Shown here: piece after piece, positions 1 to 8,174 of the stretch
Layout of the letters: each line of letters starts with the position of its first letter
Position numbering within the stretch: position 1 is the first letter of the stretch
Assembly (NCBI GenBank): GCA_938002665.1
Contig: CALLAE010000003.1
Coordinates: 1-48,485, forward strand
Source: an uncultured Saprospiraceae bacterium
GTDB lineage: Bacteria; Bacteroidota; Bacteroidia; Chitinophagales; Saprospiraceae
Length of the DNA stretch: 48,485 bases
Direction of reading: 5' to 3'
Position numbers and translations under genes: made by a program
Notes under the pieces: generated by a model
The model's input: only the letters and a program-made list of their open reading frames with translations
What the model was told of the DNA's origin: nothing
The model's database searches: none

Positions 1-108
1 ACTCAGTTCCAAAACTGTGAATTCCCCAGATTCGTATTCGGCTATTCTCGCTTTCTTGAATTCCTCTGAAAAGTATCGTTTTATCCTTAATCGTTTTACC
101 TTTTTCAT
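1..108 (-). CDS. IS3-family transposase OrfA-like protein, N-terminal 36 residues only
   Basis: An ATG at 108 opens a frame that runs without a stop to the window edge. The visible product starts MKKVKRLRIKRYFSEEFKKA and continues with an 'EYESGEFTVLELS' stretch. A basic N-terminus followed by 'FSEEFKKA.I.EYESG..TV.E.S' is the first helices of the helix-turn-helix found in IS3-group OrfA transposases, which bind the element's terminal repeats. The gene is cut by the window, so the downstream OrfB (DDE integrase) and the usual programmed frameshift cannot be seen. Other helix-turn-helix proteins could begin similarly, but the IS-like upstream sequence supports a transposase. Confidence 0.6.
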   Translation of the reverse strand, partial: MKKVKRLRIKRYFSEEFKKARIAEYESGEFTVLELS

Positions 109-158
109 CTGTTAATAGTTAGGTAAAACGGTCAACTTATATCAGGGACGGACAGACA
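1..158 (-). mobile_element. Left end of an IS3-like insertion sequence, cut by the window edge
   Basis: The start of a transposase-like reading frame (108 to 1, minus strand) is preceded by about 50 bases ending in a sequence that, read on the minus strand, begins TGTCTGTCCGTCCCTGATAT and continues into AAGTTGACCG. A TG-starting terminal sequence just upstream of orfA is what an IS3-family left inverted repeat looks like. The outer boundary is put at 158 but could be 154, since both end in CA on the plus strand. The other end lies outside the window, so no inverted-repeat pairing or target duplication can be checked. The 40 bases beyond it (159-197) are a low-complexity run of ACTAAT-like words before the end of thiL. 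Confidence 0.55.
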
Positions 159-197
159 CTAACTAATCACTAGTTACTAATCCACTAATTACTAAAT

Positions 198-1241
198 TCA
201 TTCACTAAAATGTGTCCATCCTTGCGCTTTCAGAGGGTGGATATTACCGCCGGAGGTATGCAACTTGATACCATCTTCTTTATCAGTAATCTCTCCTATG
301 ATATAGGTGCTGGGCATATATCTTATCTTTTCTAAGTCCTTTTCATCTATGGTAAATAAGAGCTCGTAGTCTTCGCCTCCATTGAGAGCAGTGGTGATAG
401 GATCTAATTGGAATTTGATGGCAAGCATTTGAGCTTGTTGGTTGATGGGGATTTTAGCCTCTTCTAGATAGGCGCCGACATCTGAGGCTTTGCAGATATG
501 CATCAGATCAGAGGCGAGGCCATCTGAGATATCCATCATAGCTGTAGGAACGAGCTTATCTTTTTCGAAATAGGCAATCATGTCCTTACGGGCTTCTGGT
601 TTTAGCTGACGTTCTAGTACATATTGCTGATCTTCTAAGTCGGGTTGGATGCCAGGATTAGAAAGATAGAGTTGCTTTTCTCTTTCTAAGATTTGCAAGC
701 CTAGGTAAGCTGAACCTAGGTCGCCACTTACACAGACTATGTCTCCTTTTTTGGCTCCTGACCTATAGGTTATTTTGTCTTTGTCTACTTTCCCGATAGC
801 CGTTACGCTGATAGTCATGCCTTTGGGTGAGGAGGTCGTATCGCCGCCCACTAGGTCCACATCATATCTTCTACAGGCCTCCTTGATACCTGCATACAGT
901 TCCTCCATCGCTTCTATAGAATACTTGCTGGAGATAGCAACACTGACAGTGACTTGCTGGGGGGTAGCATTCATGGCGTAGATGTCAGATAGATTGACCA
1001 CTATCGCTTTGTAGCCTAAATGCTTGAGCGGAGAATAGATCAGATCAAAATGAATACCTTCTACCAATAGATCGGTGGAGACAACTAGATGCTCAGATCC
1101 ATACTTGAGCACCGCAGCGTCATCACCTATGCCCTTTACAGTGGTGTCATGATGTGTACCGACATCGGAGGTCAGTCTTTCTATTAGACCAAATTCTCCA
1201 AGGGTATTGACGTCCGTATGCTTTTGCTCTTTATTATCCAT
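198..1241 (-). CDS. thiL: Thiamine-monophosphate kinase
   Basis: The 347-residue product matches ThiL, which phosphorylates thiamine monophosphate with ATP to give the cofactor thiamine diphosphate in the cytoplasm. Visible family signatures are the GIGDDAAVL metal/nucleotide-binding segment near residues 37-45, STDLLVEGIHFD near 56-67, the GGDTTSS loop near 131 and the MMDISDGLASDL motif near 236-247, in the order expected for the PurM/ThiL fold. Length is normal for the family. It starts 2 bases after the stop of the pseudouridine synthase gene, so the two are almost certainly co-transcribed. The partner is RNA modification, not thiamine synthesis, so the link is probably positional only. 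Confidence 0.96.
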   Translation of the reverse strand: MDNKEQKHTDVNTLGEFGLIERLTSDVGTHHDTTVKGIGDDAAVLKYGSEHLVVSTDLLVEGIHFDLIYSPLKHLGYKAIVVNLSDIYAMNATPQQVTVSVAISSKYSIEAMEELYAGIKEACRRYDVDLVGGDTTSSPKGMTISVTAIGKVDKDKITYRSGAKKGDIVCVSGDLGSAYLGLQILEREKQLYLSNPGIQPDLEDQQYVLERQLKPEARKDMIAYFEKDKLVPTAMMDISDGLASDLMHICKASDVGAYLEEAKIPINQQAQMLAIKFQLDPITTALNGGEDYELLFTIDEKDLEKIRYMPSTYIIGEITDKEDGIKLHTSGGNIHPLKAQGWTHFSE

Positions 1242-1243
1242 AT

Positions 1244-1927
1244 CTATTGTCTTTTAATTAGCAGATTATTGACCACTTCCCATAGGCTATCTCCTTCTGG
1301 GAGTGGGGCTTCAAAATTTCTTTTGTCGCCAGCCATGTTTTTAAATCTCAGCCTATAGGAATGCAAATGTATGCTTCTATTTTTGTTTCCTCTTCTAGCG
1401 CCATACTTGACATCTCCTTTGACAGGGTAGCCTAGGTGGGCGAGCTGCGCGCGGATCTGGTGAAATCTGCCTCTCCGCAAGATCACTTTCAAGACGGTGT
1501 AATTATCCAAGTTTTCTATGACCTCATACTCCAGGCTTATAGGTCTGAAATTAGCTGTCTGCTCATCAGAGATTCTAGCCTTGAGATTTTTCTTATCATG
1601 AACATGGAAGTGACTCAGCTTCTTCAGTCCCATCATGTCATCAGGCACTTGGCCTTCTACTATGGCAATATATTCTTTCTCTACCGCATCCCTTCCTTGT
1701 AAGGCCTGGTAGTGCTTATTGAACTCAGACCTCTTAGAAAAAAAGACCAGCCCGCTCACTGGCCTATCTAGCCGTGTCAGTAAGTGCAAGCCCCTATGCC
1801 CCGCTTTTTTTAAGTTGAGCTCTAGAGATCTTTCTCCTTTCTTGGATTGCTGACATAACATTCCTGCTGGCTTAGTGGCTGTGAGGTAATCTTGTGTCTG
1901 ATTTAGAATAGTCTTTGTTGTTTCCAA
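1244..1927 (-). CDS. RluA-family pseudouridine synthase
   Basis: A 227-residue enzyme of the RluA group, which isomerises uridine to pseudouridine in rRNA or tRNA. The catalytic motif HLLTRLDRPVSGLVFF is present, with the nucleophilic aspartate at about residue 54. It is preceded by 'TKPAGMLCQ', the usual 'NKPaG' strand, and followed by 'RGRFHQIRAQLAHLGYPVKGD', the conserved C-terminal motif. It lacks an S4 RNA-binding domain, as in the short RluA-type members. No ATG is available before the conserved core, so the start is read as TTG at 1927; a later ATG would delete the first fold strand. Which RNA position it modifies cannot be read from sequence. Confidence 0.9.
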   Translation of the reverse strand: METTKTILNQTQDYLTATKPAGMLCQQSKKGERSLELNLKKAGHRGLHLLTRLDRPVSGLVFFSKRSEFNKHYQALQGRDAVEKEYIAIVEGQVPDDMMGLKKLSHFHVHDKKNLKARISDEQTANFRPISLEYEVIENLDNYTVLKVILRRGRFHQIRAQLAHLGYPVKGDVKYGARRGNKNRSIHLHSYRLRFKNMAGDKRNFEAPLPEGDSLWEVVNNLLIKRQ

Positions 1928-2001
1928 ATTTGGGTTATGTAGCTGATAGAAAGTGTAAGCTGTTTTACATATTGATTATGACCACTTAATAATTTAGGCG
2001 A

Positions 2002-2139
2002 TTACTCTACCTCTTCATAATCAATGTAGTTGTCATCTGAGAGGTTCTGTGTACGATTATCCTCTATATGTACTTCTTTTTTGGGCGCTATGAGTCTATA
2101 TCCAGCATATAAAAGAAAGAGAACGACGAATATTTTCAT
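2002..2139 (-). CDS. Small single-pass membrane protein (45 aa)
   Basis: An ATG at 2139 opens a 45-codon frame ending in TAA at 2002. It encodes a hydrophobic N-terminal segment (MKIFVVLFLLYAGYRLI), a short basic hinge (APKKE) and an acidic tail ending DDNYIDYEEVE. One membrane helix followed by a tail ending in an acidic, tyrosine-containing 'DYEEV' resembles the small Bacteroidota DUF4834-type proteins, although this copy is shorter than I expect for that family. Function is unknown. It stands alone in the 400-base spacer between the PH-domain gene and the pseudouridine synthase gene. The coherent membrane-helix-plus-acidic-tail design is the main reason to call it real. Confidence 0.6.
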   Translation of the reverse strand: MKIFVVLFLLYAGYRLIAPKKEVHIEDNRTQNLSDDNYIDYEEVE

Positions 2140-2271
2140 GATTTCAATAAATATTTAGCAATTCCAACAATATTCTGTAAGGTAGCTTGCAGAAAACCCA
2201 CAAAGAACTACATCAACCACAATAATAGAAATATATTTGTCTTGACTTTAACACCCTTAAATATTCTATCG

Positions 2272-2303
2272 CCCCGACGATTTTTAATCATCGGGGTTTT
2301 TTT
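2272..2303 (+). terminator. Intrinsic terminator in plus orientation
   Basis: A GC-rich hairpin (CCCCGACGA, 7-base loop, TCATCGGGG, one mismatch) is followed directly by seven Ts on the plus strand. On the minus strand the hairpin is not followed by a T run, although it lies just past the stop of the minus-strand PH-domain gene. The orientation therefore suits a plus-strand transcript that no annotated gene explains. It may still serve the minus-strand operon weakly. Confidence 0.7.
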
Positions 2304-2328
2304 ATGCCCCCTAAAGAGGTCCTAAAGA

Positions 2329-3837
2329 TCACATCCACGACTCACTATTACTCTCGATCTTGTACAAAAGATAGTTTTTCATAAGTAGACATTTATCATA
2401 AGCTATATCAGGAATCGTAACTTGCCCTGAGGCCGTAAACAAAGTCAGACTTGCTAGATCTCTTCTTCTCTGAAAAGGCGTACTCTCTATCATAAGATTC
2501 TGAAGTTTGAATAATTGCAACATTGTCGCACTGTGTCCAAAAGTGCCGCCCTTTAGTAACAAGAGATTTTCTGAGATGCCATAGCGTTTCTTATTGTAAC
2601 TAAGCAACGTAGTCACTACCCCAAAACAAAACCAAGCAAAAGCAGCTATGGCAAATTTATTTTCGCCTAGATAAACCAGCAAGCCTGCTAGTGGCAGAAA
2701 GATAACCGACCAGTAATATAAGCGTCTAAATCTATAATAAGGATCTACACTATGAAGATTCATTGCTGATAACTCTCGGTGCTGTTCCTTAAATAGATAG
2801 GCTTCTGTCATCTTTATATCCTCCCACTCCAAGCCCGCAACCTGTATAGATTTCTTATCACTGACTTCCATAGAAGATGCTTGCTTCATTCTCAACTCAT
2901 AGATGCTGGACCACTTCTGCAATAAGTTCTGCGTCCACCTGACTAGTTGTATTTTATGATCCTTAGCAGCATGCTCTCTCTTATTGAATAAGCCTGACTC
3001 TATCACAAAGCCATCCCCTATCCTGAACATCTGTAAGCCATAATACTTCAGTACCGTCCTAACCAGAGAAATGATAAAAGAGACTATCATAAACAGAATG
3101 ACCAAGCTAGCTATGATAACTAAGCTGGTAGAGATGGCTTCTGCGAGGGGTGCATACTCCTCCATTTTCTCCATGACGTCCATTCCTATATCCTTCAGAT
3201 TCTCCCAGATCCATATTAAGAAGAATATGATGATGCCACCAGACCTGAGATGATTTTCTGTAATGCCGACCTTAAGTAATTGTGCTATGGGTAATCTGAA
3301 AATAACTTGCTTTTTACTCTCTGTGATTGGCTGGCCCTCTTCTGTAGCTACTGCATTTTCACTTTTGTGTTTCAGTATATGCTCGCTGATAGCCGAAGCT
3401 AGTGTATGGTCTAGGGCATTGATCTGTAGTTCACTTCCTGCACTACCAGCCGTATCCATATTTAGCTTTACGACATTGAAGATGCGATGGATGAGATTCT
3501 GCTCAAAGTTGATAGATTGTATCCTGTCGAAAGGAATTTCTATGACGGACCGCTTAAAAACACCTTTCTGGACAATGAGTTTATCATCGCGGAAAAAGAA
3601 ATAATATTTAAAAAAAGATACGACGCTATAGATAAACCCGAGTATGGCAATACCGATGACATAATACATCAGACTGTCTTTTTTCCCTAGAGAACCACCA
3701 AATAAAAATATGAGTAGAAAGGGAAGCAATTGTCGTAACAATACTTTGTAGAGCTTATAAGCTATCAGTAAAATAGCTGCGTAGGACTGTCTCCTCGGAA
3801 TTGTAAAATCGTATGCTCCATTACTGCTCTTCATCAT
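2329..3837 (-). CDS. Membrane protein with three bacterial PH domains (YdbT-like)
   Basis: The 502-residue product alternates hydrophobic helix pairs (about 18-65, 200-260 and 370-410) with soluble segments of one repeating type: a short '..D.L...KG.F.....IPFDRIQ.......Q...IF' pattern. Clear copies are at about residues 80-130, 275-330 and 420-470. This is the layout of YdbT-type bacterial PH (bPH2, DUF304) proteins. The molecular role is not established; a link to membrane stress or antimicrobial resistance has been reported for Bacillus relatives. The start overlaps the end of the smaller PH gene by 17 bases, so the pair is translationally linked. Two adjacent ATGs are possible starts. It is the last gene of the mfd operon. 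Confidence 0.85.
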   Translation of the reverse strand: MMKSSNGAYDFTIPRRQSYAAILLIAYKLYKVLLRQLLPFLLIFLFGGSLGKKDSLMYYVIGIAILGFIYSVVSFFKYYFFFRDDKLIVQKGVFKRSVIEIPFDRIQSINFEQNLIHRIFNVVKLNMDTAGSAGSELQINALDHTLASAISEHILKHKSENAVATEEGQPITESKKQVIFRLPIAQLLKVGITENHLRSGGIIIFFLIWIWENLKDIGMDVMEKMEEYAPLAEAISTSLVIIASLVILFMIVSFIISLVRTVLKYYGLQMFRIGDGFVIESGLFNKREHAAKDHKIQLVRWTQNLLQKWSSIYELRMKQASSMEVSDKKSIQVAGLEWEDIKMTEAYLFKEQHRELSAMNLHSVDPYYRFRRLYYWSVIFLPLAGLLVYLGENKFAIAAFAWFCFGVVTTLLSYNKKRYGISENLLLLKGGTFGHSATMLQLFKLQNLMIESTPFQRRRDLASLTLFTASGQVTIPDIAYDKCLLMKNYLLYKIESNSESWM

Positions 3838-4384
3838 CAGCTATTTGTGCATGAGGTAGCTCAGTGACTTGCATTGTTTTCTTGACGATAAACTCCTTTA
3901 GCTCATTGGCCGTGACAGGACTTAGCCCGGGTATGCTCATGTCACTCGCCTTTCCGCCAGCTGTGTAGATTTTCAGCTTTGCTAAATTGAACTTTCGTTC
4001 TATAGGCCCCTGATCTATACTCACATGCTGCACTCTATTAAAAGGGGCTGTTGTCATATCCTTCCATAACCAACCTGATCTGTAGATAAGATCCTTTTCT
4101 CTGAGCGCATAGCTCTTATGCTGAAAGCCCATTACCGTTTTCACAAAGCCCCAGATGGTGTAGAGGAAAAAGAAAATCCATAACCCATAGATTACTTTCT
4201 GTGGTATTTTTTCTTCGAATTGGACCAGTGTTCCAAAGGTCAAGAGGGCAGTTACTATGAGGGTAAATATGACTCTAGATATGATAAGAACCGTACGGTA
4301 GCGATCTTCTAGGGGCTGATACACAAGTGTCTCTACCTTTGGTAATTGTGATACATCTATCTGTTCATTAGTAAACGGATCCAT
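3821..4384 (-). CDS. Single PH-domain membrane protein (YdbS-like)
   Basis: A 187-residue protein with two adjacent membrane helices at about residues 35-55 and 65-85, followed by one bPH2 (DUF304) domain. The domain core is 'LREKDLIYRSGWLWKDMTTAPFNRVQHVSIDQG...RKFNLAKLKIYTAGG', shown here with gaps. The C-terminus is acidic. This is the normal small partner of the three-domain protein encoded directly downstream, as in ydbS-ydbT pairs, and the two products probably form one membrane complex. It starts 1 base after the mfd stop codon and overlaps the next gene by 17 bases, so mfd and both PH genes form one operon. Specific function is unknown. Confidence 0.85.
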   Translation of the reverse strand: MDPFTNEQIDVSQLPKVETLVYQPLEDRYRTVLIISRVIFTLIVTALLTFGTLVQFEEKIPQKVIYGLWIFFFLYTIWGFVKTVMGFQHKSYALREKDLIYRSGWLWKDMTTAPFNRVQHVSIDQGPIERKFNLAKLKIYTAGGKASDMSIPGLSPVTANELKEFIVKKTMQVTELPHAQIADDEEQ

Positions 4385-4385
4385 G

Positions 4386-7300
4386 CTAGTGCCCTAGGTC
4401 TTCTAAGAGGTTCTCTAATATTTTTCTACATGCTTTCAAATTATTCACTTGGTCTTTAATAAGAATCAAGAACTTATTGGATTGTTTCAAAGAGAGACCA
4501 TGCTCATGTCCCTCAGTGGAAATATACTTCAAAAGATTGTTAAATAGAGGCGTCTCGAAAAAAGAAGACTGAGGATTCTGAATAAAATAACAACGCAGCT
4601 TTCTATTCTTTAAGGACAGGCGCTCTATCCCCAATAGCTTACATATCCATCTCAGGCGGATACCATTAAATAATTCCTCTACCTGAAAAGGGATGGGACC
4701 AAATTTATCTTTGAGCTTCCTGCGCATGGCATTCAGCTCTTCCTCCTTATCTATCTTACCCATCTCATTGTAGATATTGAGTCGCTCTTGGATGACATTG
4801 ACATAGTCATCTGGTATAAGCATCTCTACGTCAGCATCTACCTCTACATCGTAGACCCAGGTTTTGTTTTCTTCCTTCTCATCTTTGAAGAGGTCCTTAT
4901 ACTCATTATCCTTGAGCTCATGCATCGCCTCCTCAAGAATCTTCTGATAAGTCTCATAACCGATGTCTGCTATAAAACCACTCTGCTCTCCTCCCAGTAG
5001 ATTTCCAGCCCCTCTGATATCCAGATCCTTCATCGCAATATGGAAACCACTCCCTAGGTCAGAAAATTCCTCTAAGGTTCTCAGTCGCTTACGTGCATCT
5101 GTCGTCAAGGTAGAAACCGGTGGCGCAAAGAGATAGCAATAGGCTTTCTTATTAGATCTTCCTACTCGCCCTCTCAACTGATGTAGATCACTCAGGCCAA
5201 AATTCTGTGCATTATTTATAATGATGGTATTGGCATTGGGGATATCCAGACCCGTCTCTATAATATTAGTACAAACCAGCACGTCGTATTGTCCTTCTAT
5301 AAATTCCAATAGTGTTTTCTCCAGCACCTTAGAATCCATCTGCCCGTGGGCCATTGCCACCTCTAGATCAGGACATAGTTTCTTAATCATGACCGTGATA
5401 TCTGGCAGTGTCTTGACCCTATTGTGGACAAAGAAAACCTGTCCACCTCTCATGTACTCGTAATAGATGGATTCCTTGATCAGTTGATCATTGAAGACCC
5501 TTCTTTCCGTATGAATGGGTTGCCTATTAGGTGGAGCAGTACGCATGACAGAAAGGTCGCGAGCGGCCATCAATGAAAACTGAAGTGTACGGGGTATAGG
5601 CGTTGCGGTCAGTGTCAGGGTATCAACATTGACTTTGAAATTTCTCAATTTTTCTTTTGCAGCGACACCAAATTTTTGCTCCTCATCTATTACAAGTAAG
5701 CCTAGGTCTTTGAACTTGACTTTTTTGTTGAGCATAGCATGGGTACCTATAATAAGATCTAGCTGCCCTGCTTCTAGCCTTTTATAGATAGCTGTTTTTT
5801 CTTTGGTTGTTCTGAATCGATTGACGTAATCAACGTCGACACTGAATTTTTCTAGTCGAGCTTTGAAGGTTTTATAATGTTGCAGTGCAAGGATGGTGGT
5901 GGGAACAAGAATGGCCACCTGCTTACCTCCTAGAATGGCTTTGAAAGCTGCACGGACTGCTATCTCAGTCTTACCGAAACCTACATCACCACAGACGAGC
6001 CTATCCATCGGGTGGGCTTTCTGCATGTCTTCTTTGACAGCTATCGTCGTCTCATATTGGTCAGGCGTATCCTCATAGATGAAGGAAGCCTCTAGCTCAT
6101 TTTGCAAGTGCCCATCTTCTGGAAAGGCAAATCCTTTGGAGGCTTTTCGCTGAGCATATAATTTGATGAGTTCATGAGCGATGTCCTTAATTTTTTTCTT
6201 GGTCTTACGTCTCAGGTTCTTCCACGCTTCTCCACCTATCTTACTCAGCTTAGGCGGGGTGCCTTCTTTACCGACGTAGCGAGAGATCTTGTGCAGGGAA
6301 TTTATACCGACATAGAGTACATCATTATTGGAATAGATCAGCCTTACAGACTCTTGTTCTTTACCATTGATATTGAGTTTTTCTAAGCCACTGTAGCGGC
6401 CTATCCCATGATCTATATGGGTTACAAAATCGCCGGGCTTGAGCTCTTTGAGCATCCGTAGATTCATTGCGGCTTCTTTGGTAAAGCCTTTCTTAAGCTT
6501 GTATCTATGGAACCGCTCAAAGATTTGATGGTCAGTATAGAGGGCAACATTGAGGTCTTTGTCTATGTAGCCAGAGTGGATGGCTTTGGTGATGGGGTGG
6601 AAATTTATATCAGCACCTAAGTCTTCGAAGATGTTATAGAATCTTTCTATTTGTTTATTGTTTTCAGTCAGGATAAAAGTTTCTATTCCATCAGCATCAT
6701 TTTTGCTCAGGTCTTCTATTAGGAGTTTGATGTTTTTATTGAAGGTCGGTTGTGGAGTGGCGCTGAATTTTATTTCTTTATCTATTTTCAGTTTGGTTGC
6801 GCCAGGCTTGAGCAAAATAATGTCGTGGTCATTGAGTTCAGCGATGAGGTTTTCCGGATAGATAAAAGCGCGGTCATCGAGAACTTTTTTAAGGGTCTCG
6901 TCATCTGAGTATTTGACTTGCTCGGCATAGACGGCAGCTTTGTCTTTACAGATCGTCAATTTCTCAAGCAGCATATCTACATCCTTGATCCAGATGCAGG
7001 TGTCTTTGGGGAGGGTCTTGAAAATAGAGACTTTATCTTCTTGAGAGAATTGGTTGCTGATATTAGGGATGATAGCGACTCTTTCTATGTTCTTGAGTGA
7101 GAGCTGTGTTGTGGGATTGAATAATCGGATGCTTTCGACCTCTTCATCAAACAATTCTACTCTGTAGGGCCATTCATTACCAAAGGAAAAAATATCTACG
7201 ATACCCCCTCTGATGGAAAACTGTCCTGGCTCATATACAAAGTCGGTTCTCTCAAAGCCATACTCTATCAGAAACTCGATAATGGTATCTATATCTAGGT

Positions 7301-7757
7301 TCTCGCCTTTGGCGATTTTTATTTTTTGTGATTCTAGGTGGACGGGGTCTACTACTTTCTCAAAGAGGGCTTCTGGGTAGGTGACGAGAATATCGTTCTT
7401 ATGGTACTTAGCCGCAATCTTATTAATGGACTCAGTTCTGATGAGTACATTATTATTGTCTATTTCTTCAAAGATGCCGGGTCTTCTGAAAGAGTCTGGG
7501 AAGATAAAAATCGACTGCTTGGTCGTTATCTGATCTAGGGTATTCTGGACGTAGGCAGCTTCTTCCTTATCGGTGGCTATAAAAACATGGGACTGTGGGG
7601 CTGAGGCAAATATTCCCGATAGGACAAAGCACTCCTGAGCGCCTATCATTCCAGTTAATAATAAGCGGGTAGGCTGATCACTATTTAGCCCAGAAATAAT
7701 GCTTTTTGTCTGCTCTGACGCTTGATACTTGTCGAGCAGACGTTCTAAATTATCCAC
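4386..7757 (-). CDS. mfd: Transcription-repair coupling factor
   Basis: At 1123 residues this is a full-length Mfd, the DNA translocase that removes RNA polymerase stalled at lesions and recruits UvrA. Domains in order are an N-terminal UvrB-like module (to about 330), an RNA-polymerase-interacting CarD-like domain starting at GDFVTHIDHGIGRYSGLEKL (about 437), a RecG-like helicase with Walker A GDVGFGKTE (about 589) and a DEEQ box (about 691), the TRG region (IETGLDIPNANTIIINNA then QLRGRVGRS), and a C-terminal UvrA-binding regulatory domain. The start is GTG at 7757. The two PH-domain membrane genes follow within 1 base, an association with no obvious mechanistic link to repair. Confidence 0.98.
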   Translation of the reverse strand: MDNLERLLDKYQASEQTKSIISGLNSDQPTRLLLTGMIGAQECFVLSGIFASAPQSHVFIATDKEEAAYVQNTLDQITTKQSIFIFPDSFRRPGIFEEIDNNNVLIRTESINKIAAKYHKNDILVTYPEALFEKVVDPVHLESQKIKIAKGENLDIDTIIEFLIEYGFERTDFVYEPGQFSIRGGIVDIFSFGNEWPYRVELFDEEVESIRLFNPTTQLSLKNIERVAIIPNISNQFSQEDKVSIFKTLPKDTCIWIKDVDMLLEKLTICKDKAAVYAEQVKYSDDETLKKVLDDRAFIYPENLIAELNDHDIILLKPGATKLKIDKEIKFSATPQPTFNKNIKLLIEDLSKNDADGIETFILTENNKQIERFYNIFEDLGADINFHPITKAIHSGYIDKDLNVALYTDHQIFERFHRYKLKKGFTKEAAMNLRMLKELKPGDFVTHIDHGIGRYSGLEKLNINGKEQESVRLIYSNNDVLYVGINSLHKISRYVGKEGTPPKLSKIGGEAWKNLRRKTKKKIKDIAHELIKLYAQRKASKGFAFPEDGHLQNELEASFIYEDTPDQYETTIAVKEDMQKAHPMDRLVCGDVGFGKTEIAVRAAFKAILGGKQVAILVPTTILALQHYKTFKARLEKFSVDVDYVNRFRTTKEKTAIYKRLEAGQLDLIIGTHAMLNKKVKFKDLGLLVIDEEQKFGVAAKEKLRNFKVNVDTLTLTATPIPRTLQFSLMAARDLSVMRTAPPNRQPIHTERRVFNDQLIKESIYYEYMRGGQVFFVHNRVKTLPDITVMIKKLCPDLEVAMAHGQMDSKVLEKTLLEFIEGQYDVLVCTNIIETGLDIPNANTIIINNAQNFGLSDLHQLRGRVGRSNKKAYCYLFAPPVSTLTTDARKRLRTLEEFSDLGSGFHIAMKDLDIRGAGNLLGGEQSGFIADIGYETYQKILEEAMHELKDNEYKDLFKDEKEENKTWVYDVEVDADVEMLIPDDYVNVIQERLNIYNEMGKIDKEEELNAMRRKLKDKFGPIPFQVEELFNGIRLRWICKLLGIERLSLKNRKLRCYFIQNPQSSFFETPLFNNLLKYISTEGHEHGLSLKQSNKFLILIKDQVNNLKACRKILENLLEDLGH

Positions 7758-7860
7758 TAATGCTTGTACTCTATCCCTATAAACGAAATGATTCCCACAA
7801 GGTTGTTGCAGGAATCAAAATGAAGTATATCTGTATGCTCCTTACTGGAGGGTGAGCTAG

Positions 7861-8016
7861 TTATGCCCAATCCATGGCATAAACAAAGGCAGTACCTAAA
7901 AAAGGCAGCATCACCCAGAACCATTCTGGCAAGAAAACCAAGAAAAGTAGGGTTCCAATCAAGGAAACAAAAGTCATCATCCAATATTTCTTTCTAGAAT
8001 CCGTATTTGTACTCAT
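7861..8016 (-). CDS. Small two-helix membrane protein (51 aa)
   Basis: An ATG at 8016 opens a 51-codon frame ending in TAA at 7861. The product begins MSTNTDSRKKYW and has two hydrophobic segments, MTFVSLIGTLLFLVFLPEW and FWVMLPFLGTAFVYAMDW, joined by a tight turn: a hairpin membrane protein with a short charged N-terminus. A longer overlapping frame on the same strand (7757-7984) has an irregular, cysteine-rich composition and is less convincing, so this frame is preferred. It lies about 100 bases upstream of mfd on the same strand and may share its promoter. No function can be assigned. Confidence 0.65.
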   Translation of the reverse strand: MSTNTDSRKKYWMMTFVSLIGTLLFLVFLPEWFWVMLPFLGTAFVYAMDWA

Positions 8017-8174
8017 TTTTCGAAATTGTGATGCAAATTTATGCTTTTTCAGAACTCTATTGAGGACTTTTTAGTTCAAATTCTTCAAGTATAACATGTT
8101 GAATGTCATTAGCTCTATTCGCATAGCCTGAGTGACCCTCCTTAAACTATAACTCGTAAGGAAAGACCATAATG

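Noticed and set aside
7757-7984. A 75-residue minus-strand frame just upstream of mfd
   Set aside because: Composition is irregular and cysteine-rich, and it overlaps a better frame (7861-8016) with two clean membrane helices. Taken as a shadow.
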